64,000 nucleotides of DNA, taken from contig JAOVFP010000007.1 of assembly GCA_025738555.1 (NCBI GenBank), positions 4,526,001 to 4,590,000 on the forward strand. Direction: 5' to 3'. Below the pieces are notes generated by a model. The model searched no databases. It saw only the letters and a list, made by a program, of their open reading frames with translations, and was not told the origin of the DNA. The stretch comes from Cyathus striatus (Eukaryota > Basidiomycota > Agaricomycetes > Agaricales > Nidulariaceae). The stretch's first letter is position 1. The number at the start of each line of letters is the position of its first letter. Below are positions 32,650 to 44,640 of this stretch, one piece after another. The position numbers were made by a program, and so were the translations under genes.

Positions 32650-34155
32650 AAATAGCTCTCATTCTTATCTTAAGTTGATCTGTTTATTTAATTATTGTAA
32701 TATAAATTTCTTGTTGAGAGTTTTATAATTAATTGCAAAAATAATTTTTGTCATGATAGTTCTTGGTTAATAGTGTGGAGGGAGTAGTTGGTACACTGGT
32801 ATAACCCAGTACTATACTTACAATTTGATTTACTTTGTTTCAATTATCATTTAACTTTAATTGCCTATTTACTTTTACTTTAACTTCCTATCTACTTATT
32901 TCTATTTTCTTACTTTATCTCAACAAAGCGCTGTGCAAACAGTGCATTCAGATTTATGTCTTTTCATTCTCTGGTGTAGACTCAGAGATGCGGCGCAGCG
33001 TTACCAAACATTGGGAAGCCAATGCCAAACAACACATGATGTGTGTATGCACTGTTGCATCTCGTCTATGCTACAACATGTTCCACTTACTGTTTTTCCA
33101 TACTACTCTATGCTTTCACTCTTCTCATGTGTCTAGGCTTTTGGAGCATTTCCTCAAGACCTTTCTGGACAATGTTCGGACTCTCTGGGCAGTATGCACC
33201 CCTCAGATGGCTCAAGATGCTAAGGTTTAAGGTTTACACCCACTCAAGACTCCTTTTACTGCCTCAAGACTCTCATTTCATTCTCAAGGCTGGCGTTCCA
33301 CACTATGAGATATGACGATCAGGTGTTTATTGTCAGCGTACAACATATCGATTGGTGGAAGGACAGGGAGCCGGGTCTAAGTGTTGGTTTAATTATAATC
33401 TGTTTGTCTTTATTTCAAATTTACTCTTGATCATTTCTTTCTTTCCTTTCTTTCTTTTATCTGTTATCACCTCTTTTGTTTTCTGTTACAATACTGTCTA
33501 GGCTTATTCTTCATCCTTGCCCCCTCCAATTACTCCAACCATGAGCATTCAATGACTGAGCACCCTGCCACTAGTTATGTGTTGTCGAGCCACAGCTTTG
33601 TCCACTGCACAGCTACCTCCAGGGAGGGTAGCCTTTCTTCATTTTGCTCCAATATTGTACCTGGTGGTAACATCAAGCAAGAGTTGCTGTCATTGTTCGC
33701 TAGTGTTAGGACCATCGAGGTGGTAAGTACTCATTGACTTGTTTTCCTTATTATGGTCTCTTCTATTACTTTACAATTCTTACCTTATCACTCTTTTTTC
33801 CAATTACCCTTCACTTCCACATTTCAAATTCACATTCCTTTATGTACCTTACATTTCTGGGCTCTGGTGACATGAGAGTATGCATGGCACCATCCTGTCT
33901 CATTGCTGCAAATGTATATACTCAAGGGGTAGAGACTTTGGAAATTCACCTCCCTTTGCTGACTTTATCTCTGCATGTGCATACTGAGCCTTAAGCCTTA
34001 AGTCCATTGGAAGTGTCAACCATCTATCTCATTCAAATCTAGCTAAGTCATTGTTGCCTTTCTATTTTACTAACTACTCAATTCTAGGGTTATTGTAGTT
34101 TAATCCAATCAGTCAGGTGTGACACTCGCCACATGTCTTCAAGTAAACTCCTCCA
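32650..34155. other. No recognised feature
   Basis: AT- and pyrimidine-rich sequence with short open frames that look random (Phe/Ser/Leu-rich). A few CG dinucleotides cluster near 32985-33000 and 33315-33375. I see no family motif or tandem repeat. Confidence 0.4.
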
Positions 34156-34159
34156 CAAT

Positions 34160-34440
34160 AGTCAGGTGAGAGTCAGGTGAGAGTTAGATGAGAGTCAGGT
34201 GAGAGTTAGGTGAGAGTCAGATGAGAGTTAGGTGAGAGTTAGGTGAGAGTCAGGTGAGAGTCCACACTAAGCCCAATACCAATTTCAGGTCTCAACTGAC
34301 TCTCAACTGACTCTAATGAGACTCTCAGTTGACTCTTGAGACTCAATTGAAAGTCAAATGAGAGTCTAACCTGACTTCTGAGACTTAGTTGAGAGTCAGA
34401 TGAGAGTCAGATGAGAGTCAGTTGATAGTCAGTTGAGACA
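34160..34440. repeat. GTGAGAGTCAG short tandem repeats with an inverted counterpart
   Basis: About ten copies of an 11-bp unit (GTCAGGTGAGA and variants GTTAGGTGAGA, GTCAGATGAGA) run from 34160 to 34262. From 34287 the complementary form (CTCAACTGACTCTCAACTGA) appears, and from 34385 the forward form returns. Transcribed, the segment could fold into an extended hairpin. It truncates the hAT transposase on its 3' side. Confidence 0.8.
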
Positions 34441-37015
34441 TGTGTGGGAGTGACACATACAGCATAGAAACCTCTTTAATCCATGCCTGCCAACATTGAG
34501 GACTGGAATGAACTGCCCAGACAATTTTTTGAAGCTGAACAATAATATTGTTAATGATACTTAATGTTAATGCAAGAACTTGAAGAAATATTACCTTAAA
34601 AACTGTGCTGAAAGGGGACATAAGTGCAACATCTCATATGTGTTCTCATTTTCATCTGGATCAAACAATGCTGCTTTGTTATCAAGCAATGCATCTAGTG
34701 GAAGAGTAACACTCTCTTGGTATAATCCACTTCAAGAGTTAGCCTTGTGACTCTCTGCAGAGTCAAGAACCCCAATGCTTTCCAAAAGCTGTAATTTATG
34801 TGAGAAGCTGAATTATAAATGATTTAATAAATACATGCCTTAATTGCTGCCAGATGAATTGTATGGGGCATGCATTTCAATCAAGCCATGTTACCATTGA
34901 ATGAGTATGGGTTCTCCTCATTAAACTTACTCTCAATTGCATCAATCAGAGTGTTGTTGTTGCTGGCATTATCCATGACAAACACCATAATCTATTTAAG
35001 TATAGGTGAGCTGCAAGTGCAATATTATTATACACACAATCAAGTGCACCTTGTCACCACTAATCAACCCATAGGTCTTGAGTGTATTCCAAACAATGCC
35101 AGCCATGTTGTCACCAGTATGTTGCCCAGATATCTCCTGGAAACTGATTAGCAACTCTTCTAAATAATCCAAACATGAGTAATCTCAACCTCAAGCCAAA
35201 ATAAATAATTACTTACCAACTTTTCCATCATTTTGATGTAGTGTGCAATGATAGCAAGAAACATGATCTGATTACTTGAAGTCCAAGCATCAAGTGTCAA
35301 TGTGACTTTAAATGTCAATTTTTTCAATAAATGTTTCAATGTCAATTCAATAATTAAAGCATAATTAAAATGATATGCACATCAAATAAATCCTTCACCC
35401 AGTCAACTGTGTCCTCACCCATCTTCATGATATGAGTCCAAATAGTAGTATGCCCAGGAATCTTGAATGTGGGACTTCCACCATGATGTGTATAGTATAG
35501 AAGCTCACAAAACTCAGGCTTCTCAACTTCATCAAATGGCTGGTCACATGAAACAATCCATCTAGAGAGCTTGTCTTCAAATTCTTCCTGCCACCACTTG
35601 CCCTGAAGGAAATGAGTATCAGTTTCAATGGTAATATAACAATACATCATTACATACCTTTGCTTTTGCAGCCTGTTTCTCAAATGCAAGAACAATATTT
35701 TGTGATGTCAACTCTAACTTTGTGAGATACTTTAAGCCACCTATTGAATCCAGTGAGATCTTTCCAGCTGCAACAAGCCTTTCTGTCACATCTCATTCCA
35801 ACCACTAAGGATTGAACCACAGAAGAAAGTCTAATGACAAGGGTAGAGCATGTAAGTAAGGGCTCAGGAGTAAAGGACAATGTACAGGAGTAATGGAACA
35901 TTGGCTTCAACTTATGTGTTGTGCCCCTTGAACTTCTTGTTCTGTATTTAGAAGAAGACAGAGTTGATGATGATAACTTGGAGTTGGGACAAGTCCCAAG
36001 TGAAGGAAAGAGTGTTAACATAGTTGATTTGAAACTGTAGTCTACTTACAATATGAAGTAGTTTATATAGTAATTACTTTGTCCTGGATGCAGAGGGAGT
36101 TAGTGTCTATGGGTTTGTGGCATACTGGGGGATAAGTAACTCCAGAGAATGTAGACTACAGTAGACTAGTTTCATGCCTCTAGATTACAGTCAATGTATA
36201 ATGCTGATAGTTATGGTGATGACAAGGAATGGGGTAAAACTAATGGGGATGGGAGTTATGGAATGAGCTAGAAGGAATGGAAAGGCATAGAATGAATAGT
36301 AGTAATAAAGGGAAGGGACAAGTAAACAGTGACATGTAAACATTAGGTAAGTAAGAGTTCAATATATAACAAGCATATACAATCTGGAAGAAATGTACAA
36401 TCCTCAGATGAAAACATAACATCAACTATTGTTGCTCCTAGAGGCTTTGTCACAGATATGACACTTTCCTCTTCAGTTGGAGGGCCAGGTCACACTTTCA
36501 AGGCCAAGTAAAGATGGTGCATGGATGGAAATCATTTTTCCAAATGTGCAATAAGGGCTGATGGATAATGCCAGAATGTAGGTAAGAAGCAAAACTAGCT
36601 GACATACCATGTAAGCTATGTTTCATCTTCAATGTGATCTTGAATACTTGTCTGTTACTGTGGTAGCACTTATAATAAGTATCATCAGGGTCTTGTTCAC
36701 CCTTCAGACCAATGTTGACATCTTTGAAGAAACAGTAAATAGGGTTTGTCTTTACCTGCTAAAATAAAATCAATATTAATGCCAAAATTCATAGGGAATA
36801 AAGATACATACAGATTGACTTCATCCAAATAGAGTATTAGCTGGTAAACTTGCACTAGATTCAGTCCCCTCAAAAGAAACATGGTGACCCTTCTTTGGGG
36901 CAGGGTGGCAGGGTTGGTTTGAACTCAGAGGGCCAGTGGTTGACTGTGTACATTTTCACTTTGTTGCCTTTTGAACCATTTTTGTGGGCAGTAAATTTGC
37001 AAGCTACATATATTT
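34440..37015 (-). pseudogene. hAT-family transposase, truncated and with stops
   Basis: On the minus strand several exons give hAT landmarks. An N-terminal BED-like segment reads IYVACKFTAHKNGSKGNKVK, then NPIYCFFKDVNIGLKGEQDP and FKITLKMKHSLH (about 36640-37010). Next come MHHLYLALKV with adjacent TGA codons, SRWIVSCDQPFDEVEKPEF, YTHHGGSPTFKIPGHTTIWT, MKMGEDTVDWVKDLF (35400-35600), LTFKVTLTLDAWTSSNQIMF, then a VMVFVMDNASNNNTLIDAIE segment with the Asp-Asn motif near 34980. The C-terminal dimerisation region is absent; the coding sequence ends against the repeat at 34160-34440. It is inactive. Confidence 0.75.
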
Positions 37016-37041
37016 GAAATGGTAAGTTATAGCAGAACAAA

Positions 37042-37470
37042 TCAAATTTTAAAAAAATGTTCCTCTTTATTGCTGATCATGTTATCATCACTGTCCTTGT
37101 TGTCACTATTACCATTTGCCCCATCATCACCCTCATCATCAGAACCACCCTCTGAGTCCATAAGTAAATCAGGGAGAAAGTCCTCATCAACTTCACTGTC
37201 TTTGTCATTGTTTGCTGGTACACTTTCAATGATGGGGTTCTTGGCAGAAGAGTGCAATGAAGCCTTGCACTTTGAAAATTTTGCAGACAGAGTTAATTTG
37301 GAATGCATTGGCTTTCTGAATTTGTCAATCTTCTCCACATTGAGTTCCTCCTTCAACTGGGCATTATTCTTCTTGTGAAAACCATGGCCAAGTTCTGCTA
37401 AATAATTAAGTCAATATTGAATTGACAATGTAAGAGTCATATAAAATACCAACATCTTCAGGATCAGCAG
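37042..37470 (-). CDS. Acidic N-terminal exon, possibly of the hAT gene
   Basis: Reads as SADPEDV, then after an intron ELGHGFHKKNNAQLKEELNV, KPMHSKLTLSAKFSKC and a very acidic run (SDDEGDDGANGNSDNKDSDD) ending in a stop at 37042. It lies upstream of the hAT transposase in the same direction and may be its disordered N-terminus or a separate small gene. I do not recognise it. Confidence 0.35.
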
Positions 37471-38325
37471 ACATGATGTCAAATGAAGGAATGATGAGAG
37501 TTGACATGGGAGTTAGATCTAATCTAAAGAACATGTCATCAGTCATGGATATAAATACTAATGAGAACTTACAGAAGTCCTAGAGAAGTACAGATAGCCT
37601 GAGAGCATGTTGATATTGCATGCTAGTCATACAAGAGTGACAAGTGATAAAGACAAGTAAATTTAATAGCCAATGATGACTCTTTGTGCAGCTTGTAACA
37701 CATGGTATAAATTGAAATTTAAGTAGAATTGAGTGGTGTGAATACAGCCAAAGTACAGATTAGTCCAGTGTGAGTCAGAAAGACCTGAAACATTTGAAAG
37801 TCAGTATCTTGAACAAACAAATACTAATACCAAGTTAATACCAAGCAGAGATTGTGAGAGTGCCAAAGGCCAGATTTGGATTGGATAGCACTCTTCAATG
37901 TCTTGGAGTTAAACTTTGCAATCAATTATCTTCATCAGAGTCAGCAGAGCTGAAATATTTGAAATATTTACATAGATCATCAAGGATTATACAGGAATGT
38001 GTACAAGATAAGTATTTCAGTGCATGGACATGTCGAATAATCAGACTGAACACAAATCATGTGATCAATGATCCACACCCATATGACATGGCAGGCATTT
38101 TGCTGTCAGGTTCCATGCTGTCATGGAACCTGTCATGTAAGGGTACACAGTTTCTACTTACTAACTACATCTGGTATTCTACTGAAGACTTCAAGGCTCT
38201 AAACCCACAGTAGAATTACATTATGCAATTTCTACTTACTGACTACTGTGCCCTGGTCTACATCAGCATGAGTATACTGCCCCATTTATTACTGCCAGTA
38301 CCTTGAGTCTGTCAGCCACCACTGG
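37471..38325. other. No recognised feature
   Basis: AT-rich sequence. One plus-strand frame (37854-38213, starting RVPKARFGLDSTLQCLGVKL) is open for 119 codons, but I see no family resemblance or splice context. Confidence 0.35.
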
Positions 38326-38328
38326 CAT

Positions 38329-38700
38329 ATACTATTTATTAAGTTCAACAGTTATATTACTAGTGCCACAGTAATTAGATTAACTTGTTAGTCATCACTA
38401 ACAAATTATTAACCTTCTCACTGCAGTACTATTTATCAAGTTCAACAGTTTTATCACTAGTACCACAGTAATCAGATTAACTTGTTAGTCATCACTAACA
38501 AATTAACCCATTCACCACAGTACTATTTATCAAGTCCAACAGTTTACCAATACCAGTACCACAGTAATTAGATTAACTTGTTAATTGTCACTAACAAATT
38601 ACCTTCTTACTGCAGTACTATTTATCAAGTTCAACAGTTTTATCACTATTACCACAGTAATTGGATTAACTTGTTAGTCATTACCAACACATCAATATGT
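38329..38700. repeat. About 97-bp tandem repeat, four copies, with internal hairpin
   Basis: Units begin ACTATTTATCAAGTTCAACA at about 38329, 38427, 38520 and 38619. Copies 1 and 2 hold TTGTTAGTCATCACTAACAA, an 8-bp perfect stem with a CATC loop. Copies 3 and 4 carry diverged versions of that stem. Confidence 0.8.
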
Positions 38701-40328
38701 ATTTACTGCAGCTCTATTGCTTGATTAACACCCCTGCCATAATAAGTCAGTACACTCTATCATACAGGTATATCAATAACTTTGACCAAGCAAATTTAGA
38801 TGCCCAGCTATAAATCAGTATGCCCTGTTAGACAGATTTATCAATGACTTTTTATTTCCCCCAGATCTCATCATGGTCATACTATGCAATTAAAGTCATT
38901 AACTAGTATGTGACTTGTTTGCATTCTTCCCATGCACTAGGAAACATGTTTTGTTTGGTTGTGTTGTGCTGATCCCTCTGTGAGGCATGAGGTTTGCTCT
39001 TCAGCTTGACCTCTGCCTACTGCAGTTAACTAACTTTACAGGATTGCTTAGCTTGCAGTGATTTGACCTAGGTATATGTTGTATCTATGCAATTCTGCTT
39101 TTTAAATGCAAAATCCTCATTTAGAAATGGCATAAAACACATCTGAGTTGGCATAGCTCAGTCTCACTTAAATTTCAATGCAACTCTCTCAAGTTGAGAT
39201 GGTACTGCACATTCAGCTCCTATCCATTCAAAAACTGAAGTATTTTTGGACCTAAAGGGTACATTGATGGATGCATAAACAATCATCATAATTCATTGGT
39301 TGTTTTATGCCTTATTTCCAATCTCTCCACCTTCCCCTCCTCACAGAAGATTCTACCTTCACACTTTCAGTCCACCTCTATTACTTTCGAAACTTGGGCT
39401 AATTATAGCCTTGTGGGATACATACATGACTCACAAGCAAATGTTGTGATAGGCATGCCAGTCCATCCCCTGTAATCCCCTCTTCTCATCCCCCCCCCCA
39501 GAAGACCATGCCCTTGCACCACCAGTTCATGTTCCCTCCTTTTGAAATTTAGGCTACTCATTGCAATAGTAAACATGTCGAAGCTCCAAAAAAATTGATG
39601 TAATTGGCCTATCCATTTGTTCCCTGCAACCTGCCCTCTCCTTCTCATCCCCCCCAGAAGACCATGTCGGCAGTCCTAATCATCACCATTTGCAACCCCT
39701 GCTTGTTTGCTGTTGATCAACTTGACAGCCAAAACAATCTTCTGTAGGTCATTGCACAGTCCTTTTTATAAAATTTGAAGTTACTTTCTGACAGTTCAAG
39801 GTCAGATCCATGCACCTTGCTTGATGGATCATAGTTCAATTCAAGTTAAGAATGCTAATGGTCCCACAATCATGAATTTTCACAATCTACTTGCTCATGT
39901 TGTGGTGGGTATTTCTCTGAATATATGACTTGAATAATAGTCAAAGCATTGCATTGCAAGATTTGAGACTGCACCAATCAATGCTGCTGAGGGAACCCAA
40001 GAATAATTTCTTCTTTCCTCCTGTTTTTGAGTACACTGATAAAACTAGCCTAAAGTTCAGTACTCAGTTGCATCATCACAATATAAACCAGCACAACTCA
40101 CTTCAGTGACTATGGAATAATGTGTTTTCAACCAAGACAAATCCAAGCTACATGCATTCTCTCCAGAATTCAAGATTGAAAATACTGTTACTTGTATGAG
40201 ACAGAGTTCTGCAGGAGGTCCATATTTCAAGAGAGCTTTCTTCCATGTTGTTACAAGCTAAGTGAATATTGTTGGATATCAATTATAGCTTTTACTAATT
40301 CTGTATACTAAGTATATACAGCTTTGGC
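38701..40328. other. No recognised feature
   Basis: CG-poor, unique-looking sequence. Near 39480 and 39645 two similar segments share CCCCCCAGAAGACCATG, suggesting a local duplication about 160 bases apart. No gene is supported. Confidence 0.4.
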
Positions 40329-40625
40329 TCATTTTTTGGCTGCTTTGGCAGCATTTGTTGCATTTTCTGTTTCTGTGGTATTTACTGCCAGAGTTTGTCC
40401 TGGTTGACACCAAAGTGCACAGCCAATGGTGCAAAAAATTCCTTTTTCTTGCATGTCTCTCATAACCATATTCATTTTCCTCAGGAGTTGATGCAATGAC
40501 ATGTTGCAGCATTTGGAGTTGGGTTCTCCCCAGCTGATAGACTCTTTTCCTCCAGGAATCATTTCACCTGTGATCAATTTGTGCATATACCTGTTGATGC
40601 TTGTAAATGCTGATGGCCAGTTCAT
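40329..40625 (-). CDS. Unidentified open frame, possible transposon fragment
   Basis: A 98-codon frame reads NWPSAFTSINRYMHKLITGE, then WGEPNSKCCNMSLHQLL and ends in an Ala/Lys/Asn-rich stretch. The composition is protein-like and includes scattered Cys and Trp. I do not recognise it and see no neighbouring exon. Confidence 0.3.
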   Translation of the reverse strand: MNWPSAFTSINRYMHKLITGEMIPGGKESISWGEPNSKCCNMSLHQLLRKMNMVMRDMQEKGIFCTIGCALWCQPGQTLAVNTTETENATNAAKAAKK

Positions 40626-40917
40626 ATATTTACTAGGACATTGAAATTCAAATATCAGACAGGAACCTCAATATCACCCATGATGTGCCTTGATGCACCC
40701 TTACAGCAAGGAACAAAGTTATGTCAGTCAAATTTTAGTCTCATCAATGGATATGTTCAAAGCAGCAGCACCTTTGGTGCCATCCCATCACCTTAGTCAT
40801 GGTATGCAGACTGGGTATGGTACCTCCTCCCAGCTGCCATCCATATGTGAACTGTCCTGACACATCAGTCAAATTTTGCCCCAAAATGTGCAGACTGGGA
40901 TGGGACCTCATAGGGGG

Positions 40918-41696
40918 ATTTTGGGGGTTCTCCCTTAACATTAACAGCCCTAACCTTAAGGGATTTCAGGCCATGATGTGTGACTGACTTGTGTCCAGCA
41001 GATCTTGGGAGTAGTCCTATGTCGTGATAGCCTGGGAAATGACCTGTAACACATCTTGGTATCACTGAAATACAACTAATGTTGAGAACTCTGCTTACCA
41101 TTTCTAACCACATCATGACCACCTTCTCCTCCAACTGTCATCATCCTCCAAAGGTTAGATCTCACTCATAAAAAGGCTCAGAATACCATGCCAAAGGCAA
41201 GAAAGCAGTAAAGGAGCAAGACAAGTGTGATTAACATGTCCCTTGATAGTGTTGAAAGCAAGTCCATTGTCATGTGAAATAGGTTGTCAAATTGCTAGCT
41301 TACAGTCCAGAAGACTGTCAATTGCAGAAAGTGGTATTGTTCAGTGGCATAATCCATGATCAAAGACATTATCACTAGGCAAGATAAGAGCATTGGAGAG
41401 GAGTCACAGCTAACCACTTGTGAATACTGACAATTTGTAGAGCCTCACAGCTCAAAGAGACAGTATGAGCAGAGAATAGACCACTTGAGAAAGCATTAGC
41501 AGCAGCAGAATACAAGTCACTAGCAGATAATAAAGAATCATCAGAAATGAAATCCACAAGAGCATAGAGGGTGCTGTAGGCAGGGGAGAAAGAGGATACA
41601 AAATTGCTATCATAATTGATAGCAATGGAGGACAGAACAATGACCAGGACTGAAAAGTTGGGAGCATCTTCAATGTCAAGCTCCAATAGAGCTACT
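40918..41696 (-). pseudogene. Broken paralogue of the kinase gene, 3' half, CG-depleted
   Basis: It aligns by eye with 47885-48660 (kinase gene N-terminal exons). Shared landmarks are DIGLLPRSAGHKSVTHHGLK against DIGPLPRSAGHKSVTRHGRT, and DIEDAPNFSVLVIVLSSIAI against DIEDAPNVSVLVDIPSSIAF. The kinase domain itself is missing; similarity ends at about 40918. Many positions that are CG in the 48-kb copy are CA or TG here (for example CACTCGATGAAAGG versus CACTCATAAAAAGG). A TIR element separates it from the rest of the paralogue at 42600. Confidence 0.8.
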
Positions 41697-42593
41697 AGAT
41701 TTTGATGTTGCCCAGATTTTGACATTGCTGTAATGTTAAACTGTCTCTAATTCACATGTTTAATAGCTTTATCCCCTTCATTACATAGTGAAACATTGTG
41801 TAGTACATATATCATAATATATATTAAATAATGCAAAAATAATCAAAGAAAATGATGAAGAATTGAGCTAAGAAATAAAAAAAATACTTGCTCACTGTTG
41901 AGCATGATGACAAGGAAGTGTAATGTGCTGCTGTGGTGATGGGGAAGGGTACTTGATGGAGTGATGGGTGGGATCAACACTGCATACAAATATAAACAAA
42001 GGCAGAGTGGAGGGCATGGGAAACATTGAACCTCCAGCAATGTCATAGCAATGCCAGCAACATCAAGCAATGTCATGGCAACATCAATTCTCAGATTGGC
42101 AATGTCACAGGCAACATCAAAATCCTTATTTTCAGATTTCTGTAACTTGTATAAAAATGAGTAGAGTGCATGTATCTCTACCAATCTCTATTTGTTATTA
42201 GTATATATCATAAATTTACAAAACTACCAGCCAGCTAAAATCTAAATAGTATTAGAAATGCTGTACACAAGTGACAAAATATATGTATTTCACTGTGGGA
42301 ATGTAAATATTATTTGTTATACCCTCTCCCCACCCCCCATCCAATGCTAATATATATTATTAAAATGAAAGAACATCCATCTTGTGCAATCCCACTTATT
42401 TATTGTATTTATTACTAACTACACAGCAGGACTTGAACACAGGACCTCAGCACTAATATATGTAGCAGCATCAAAAATAAATAAGCAATGTCATGCAACA
42501 TCACATGCAACATCAGGCAATGTCAAATCTCAGAACGGCAACATCAGGCAATGTCACTAAAGCAACATCAAAAACTGGGCAACATCAAAATCT
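41697..42593. mobile_element. About 0.9-kb non-autonomous TIR element inside the kinase paralogue
   Basis: A perfect 19-bp terminal inverted repeat, AGATTTTGATGTTGCCCAG, lies at 41697-41715, with its reverse complement at 42575-42593. Inside both ends the motifs GCAACATCA and GCAATGTCA recur many times (41998-42110 and 42485-42590) as subterminal repeats. AGCTCCAATA occurs on both sides, 8 bases from each end, so part of the target was duplicated. No transposase is encoded. Confidence 0.8.
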
Positions 42594-43110
42594 GTAGGCC
42601 CAGCTCCAATAAGGCCAGGTCTTCTGGGTGTCTGTGGATGGGAGTTCCTACAAGATTGGGGGCCGCATACAGGGAGAGGGCCAGGGACCACATATTGGTC
42701 CTATGCATATAGGGTAGAGGGAGAGGAGAGGTGTGAGACACAGAACCACCCGTGGGGCAGTTGGTGGCGGGTGCTGTGCTGACAATCATTGTAGCTATAA
42801 CTTTACGACGACACTCGAACCCAAGGGTAATGGAAGACGGAGAGAGGAGAGAGGAGAGCGGAGAGTGTAGATATAGAAAGGAGAGAGGAGAGTGGGACTT
42901 GAGACTCCGAAGAGTCAGCCTCTTGACGAAAAGGTCCACGGCCTTGAAGGTGTGCTGCTCGACGGTACACACAGAAGGTTGAGACGGAACACTCTTAAGA
43001 ATGCTCGAAGAGACTTGAAGGGCGGAGATGTGCGGAGGGGTGTGGAGGGATTTGAGGGCGAGAGGCGAGTGAGTGGCTGACACAACGATCACAAACGACG
43101 AACACAAACA
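42594..43110 (-). pseudogene. Broken paralogue of the kinase gene, 5' part
   Basis: It aligns with 48650-49100 and contains the same predicted start region (MWSLALSLYAAPNLVGTPIH against MWFLAFSLYAALNLVGTPTR) and flanking 5' sequence. The reading frame enters the TIR element after LEL. Beyond about 42760 CG dinucleotides are frequent, unlike the 3' half of the same gene copy. Confidence 0.8.
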
Positions 43111-43379
43111 GCCAGCACAAACGCTAGCGGTAGTAACACTATATGTGTTATGCTAAGGTGACAGTATGTCTTGTAAGACAAGAGGCGGGGGGGGAGGGCT
43201 GAAGGAGATGGAAGCCGGGAGAGAGGAGATGAGAGCCTCAGATCTCTGTGTTCACCAACTTATGAAGACGGAGAGTGCTCCCACAGCTTTCCGAATTCCG
43301 ACTGTCCTCTGGTCTCTAAACATGTCCGCCTCCCACATAAATATTATTATAATAGAAATAATCAAATAACATACTTGGG

Positions 43380-44640
43380 CAGCAATTGTAGCAATGTCAT
43401 GTCTCGGTTTCTCTTTGGGAATGCAGTAATTAACACTTGACACAGACGTTCCGGGCTTGTACAGATCCACTCGAAACCGTATGTACGTCCTCCGATGCTC
43501 GTACTTCAGCTGAAGTAGCTTTCGAGGCAAGTTCGCGGTGACAATCGTTTGGGCAAGATATGAGTTCATCCTGCGTCATCGTCTAACGCAGCAGCGCACT
43601 CCTGTACGACGCCTAGGCGTAGCACAAATCCATAATAGCATCCTGGCACCAGTCGTAGAGGGCATGTATACCGACACCAGTCTCTTGACCTTCAACAAAA
43701 TTTCACGATCCACTTCGTCCAGGGTCCGTCGGACTATACTCATTTCGGAATAAGAATGAGTTCACCATGCGTCATCGTCGAACGCGGCAGCCTGCTCCTG
43801 TAAGCCACCAGGCGAAGCACAGATCCATCATAACATCCGGGCACGAGCCGTAGAGGCTTTATTTACGACACCAGCCTCTTGACTGCCAACACAACTTCAC
43901 GATCCACTTCGTCCAGGGTCCACCGGACTACAGAGGACGCGACTATGGTAGGTCTTCGCTGTCACCCCTTCACCTCAAACGAAAGCCCCCAAACAGATCT
44001 TCCAACTGTAGCTCGCCATCTGTCCGACAAATTCGTGCATATGGTTGGTTACCTGCGTAAAACACATGGTATGGGTCCATCATTGCTCGAGTATGGCTTA
44101 ACAGGGCGCGCACTCCAGGGACACAGATAGAGACCAGCAGATTTATTGTGGCGATCGTTACCCCACAGCAAGTTTGCTCAGGGATACATGGATACTGAGA
44201 GAAGAATCGCGCTTAGAGTTGAAATTACTAATAAGACACGATAAGCAGTGCTATGTGACTCACGGGCTACTCCATCTTCTCCGCTTCATCTCCATTCTCT
44301 ACTGCGAGCCTGCATCGACATCCCAGACACTGGATTCGAGGCTGATCGACTTTGACTTGCTTCGTCCCACCGCCGACTGAATTCCTCGAACGTCGTGAAT
44401 AACGCTTGTAGCATTCGTGGCTAGTCCATCTTTAACTGCGAGCTAATGCAGCGAGAAATCGGGCTTCCAGTTATAATGAGACATCCATCAAGGATTCGCC
44501 AAAATTTCGCGTCGATGGAAGATGGGAGTTGGATGGGAGTTGGATGACAGTCGGGAGTCGGGAAATCAGGACCCGGACAATGTTGAAGACGCCGACGGTC
44601 ACTGAACTGCACCTGCACCGTGCCGCTCTTTTATTTGTCT
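43380..44640 (-). pseudogene. Broken paralogue of the gene at 49449-49928, with internal tandem duplication
   Basis: It contains TIVTANLPRKLLQLKYEHRR and YIRFRVDLYKPGTSVSSVNY, matching the intact-looking copy near 49.5 kb. The sequence around CACGATCCACTTCGTCCAGG occurs twice (about 43585-43740 and 43760-43930), so a segment of about 170-190 bp is tandemly duplicated and the frame is broken. The upstream region to 44640 still matches 49930-50420 (5' flank), including CGCGTCGATGGAAGATGG. Confidence 0.65.
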
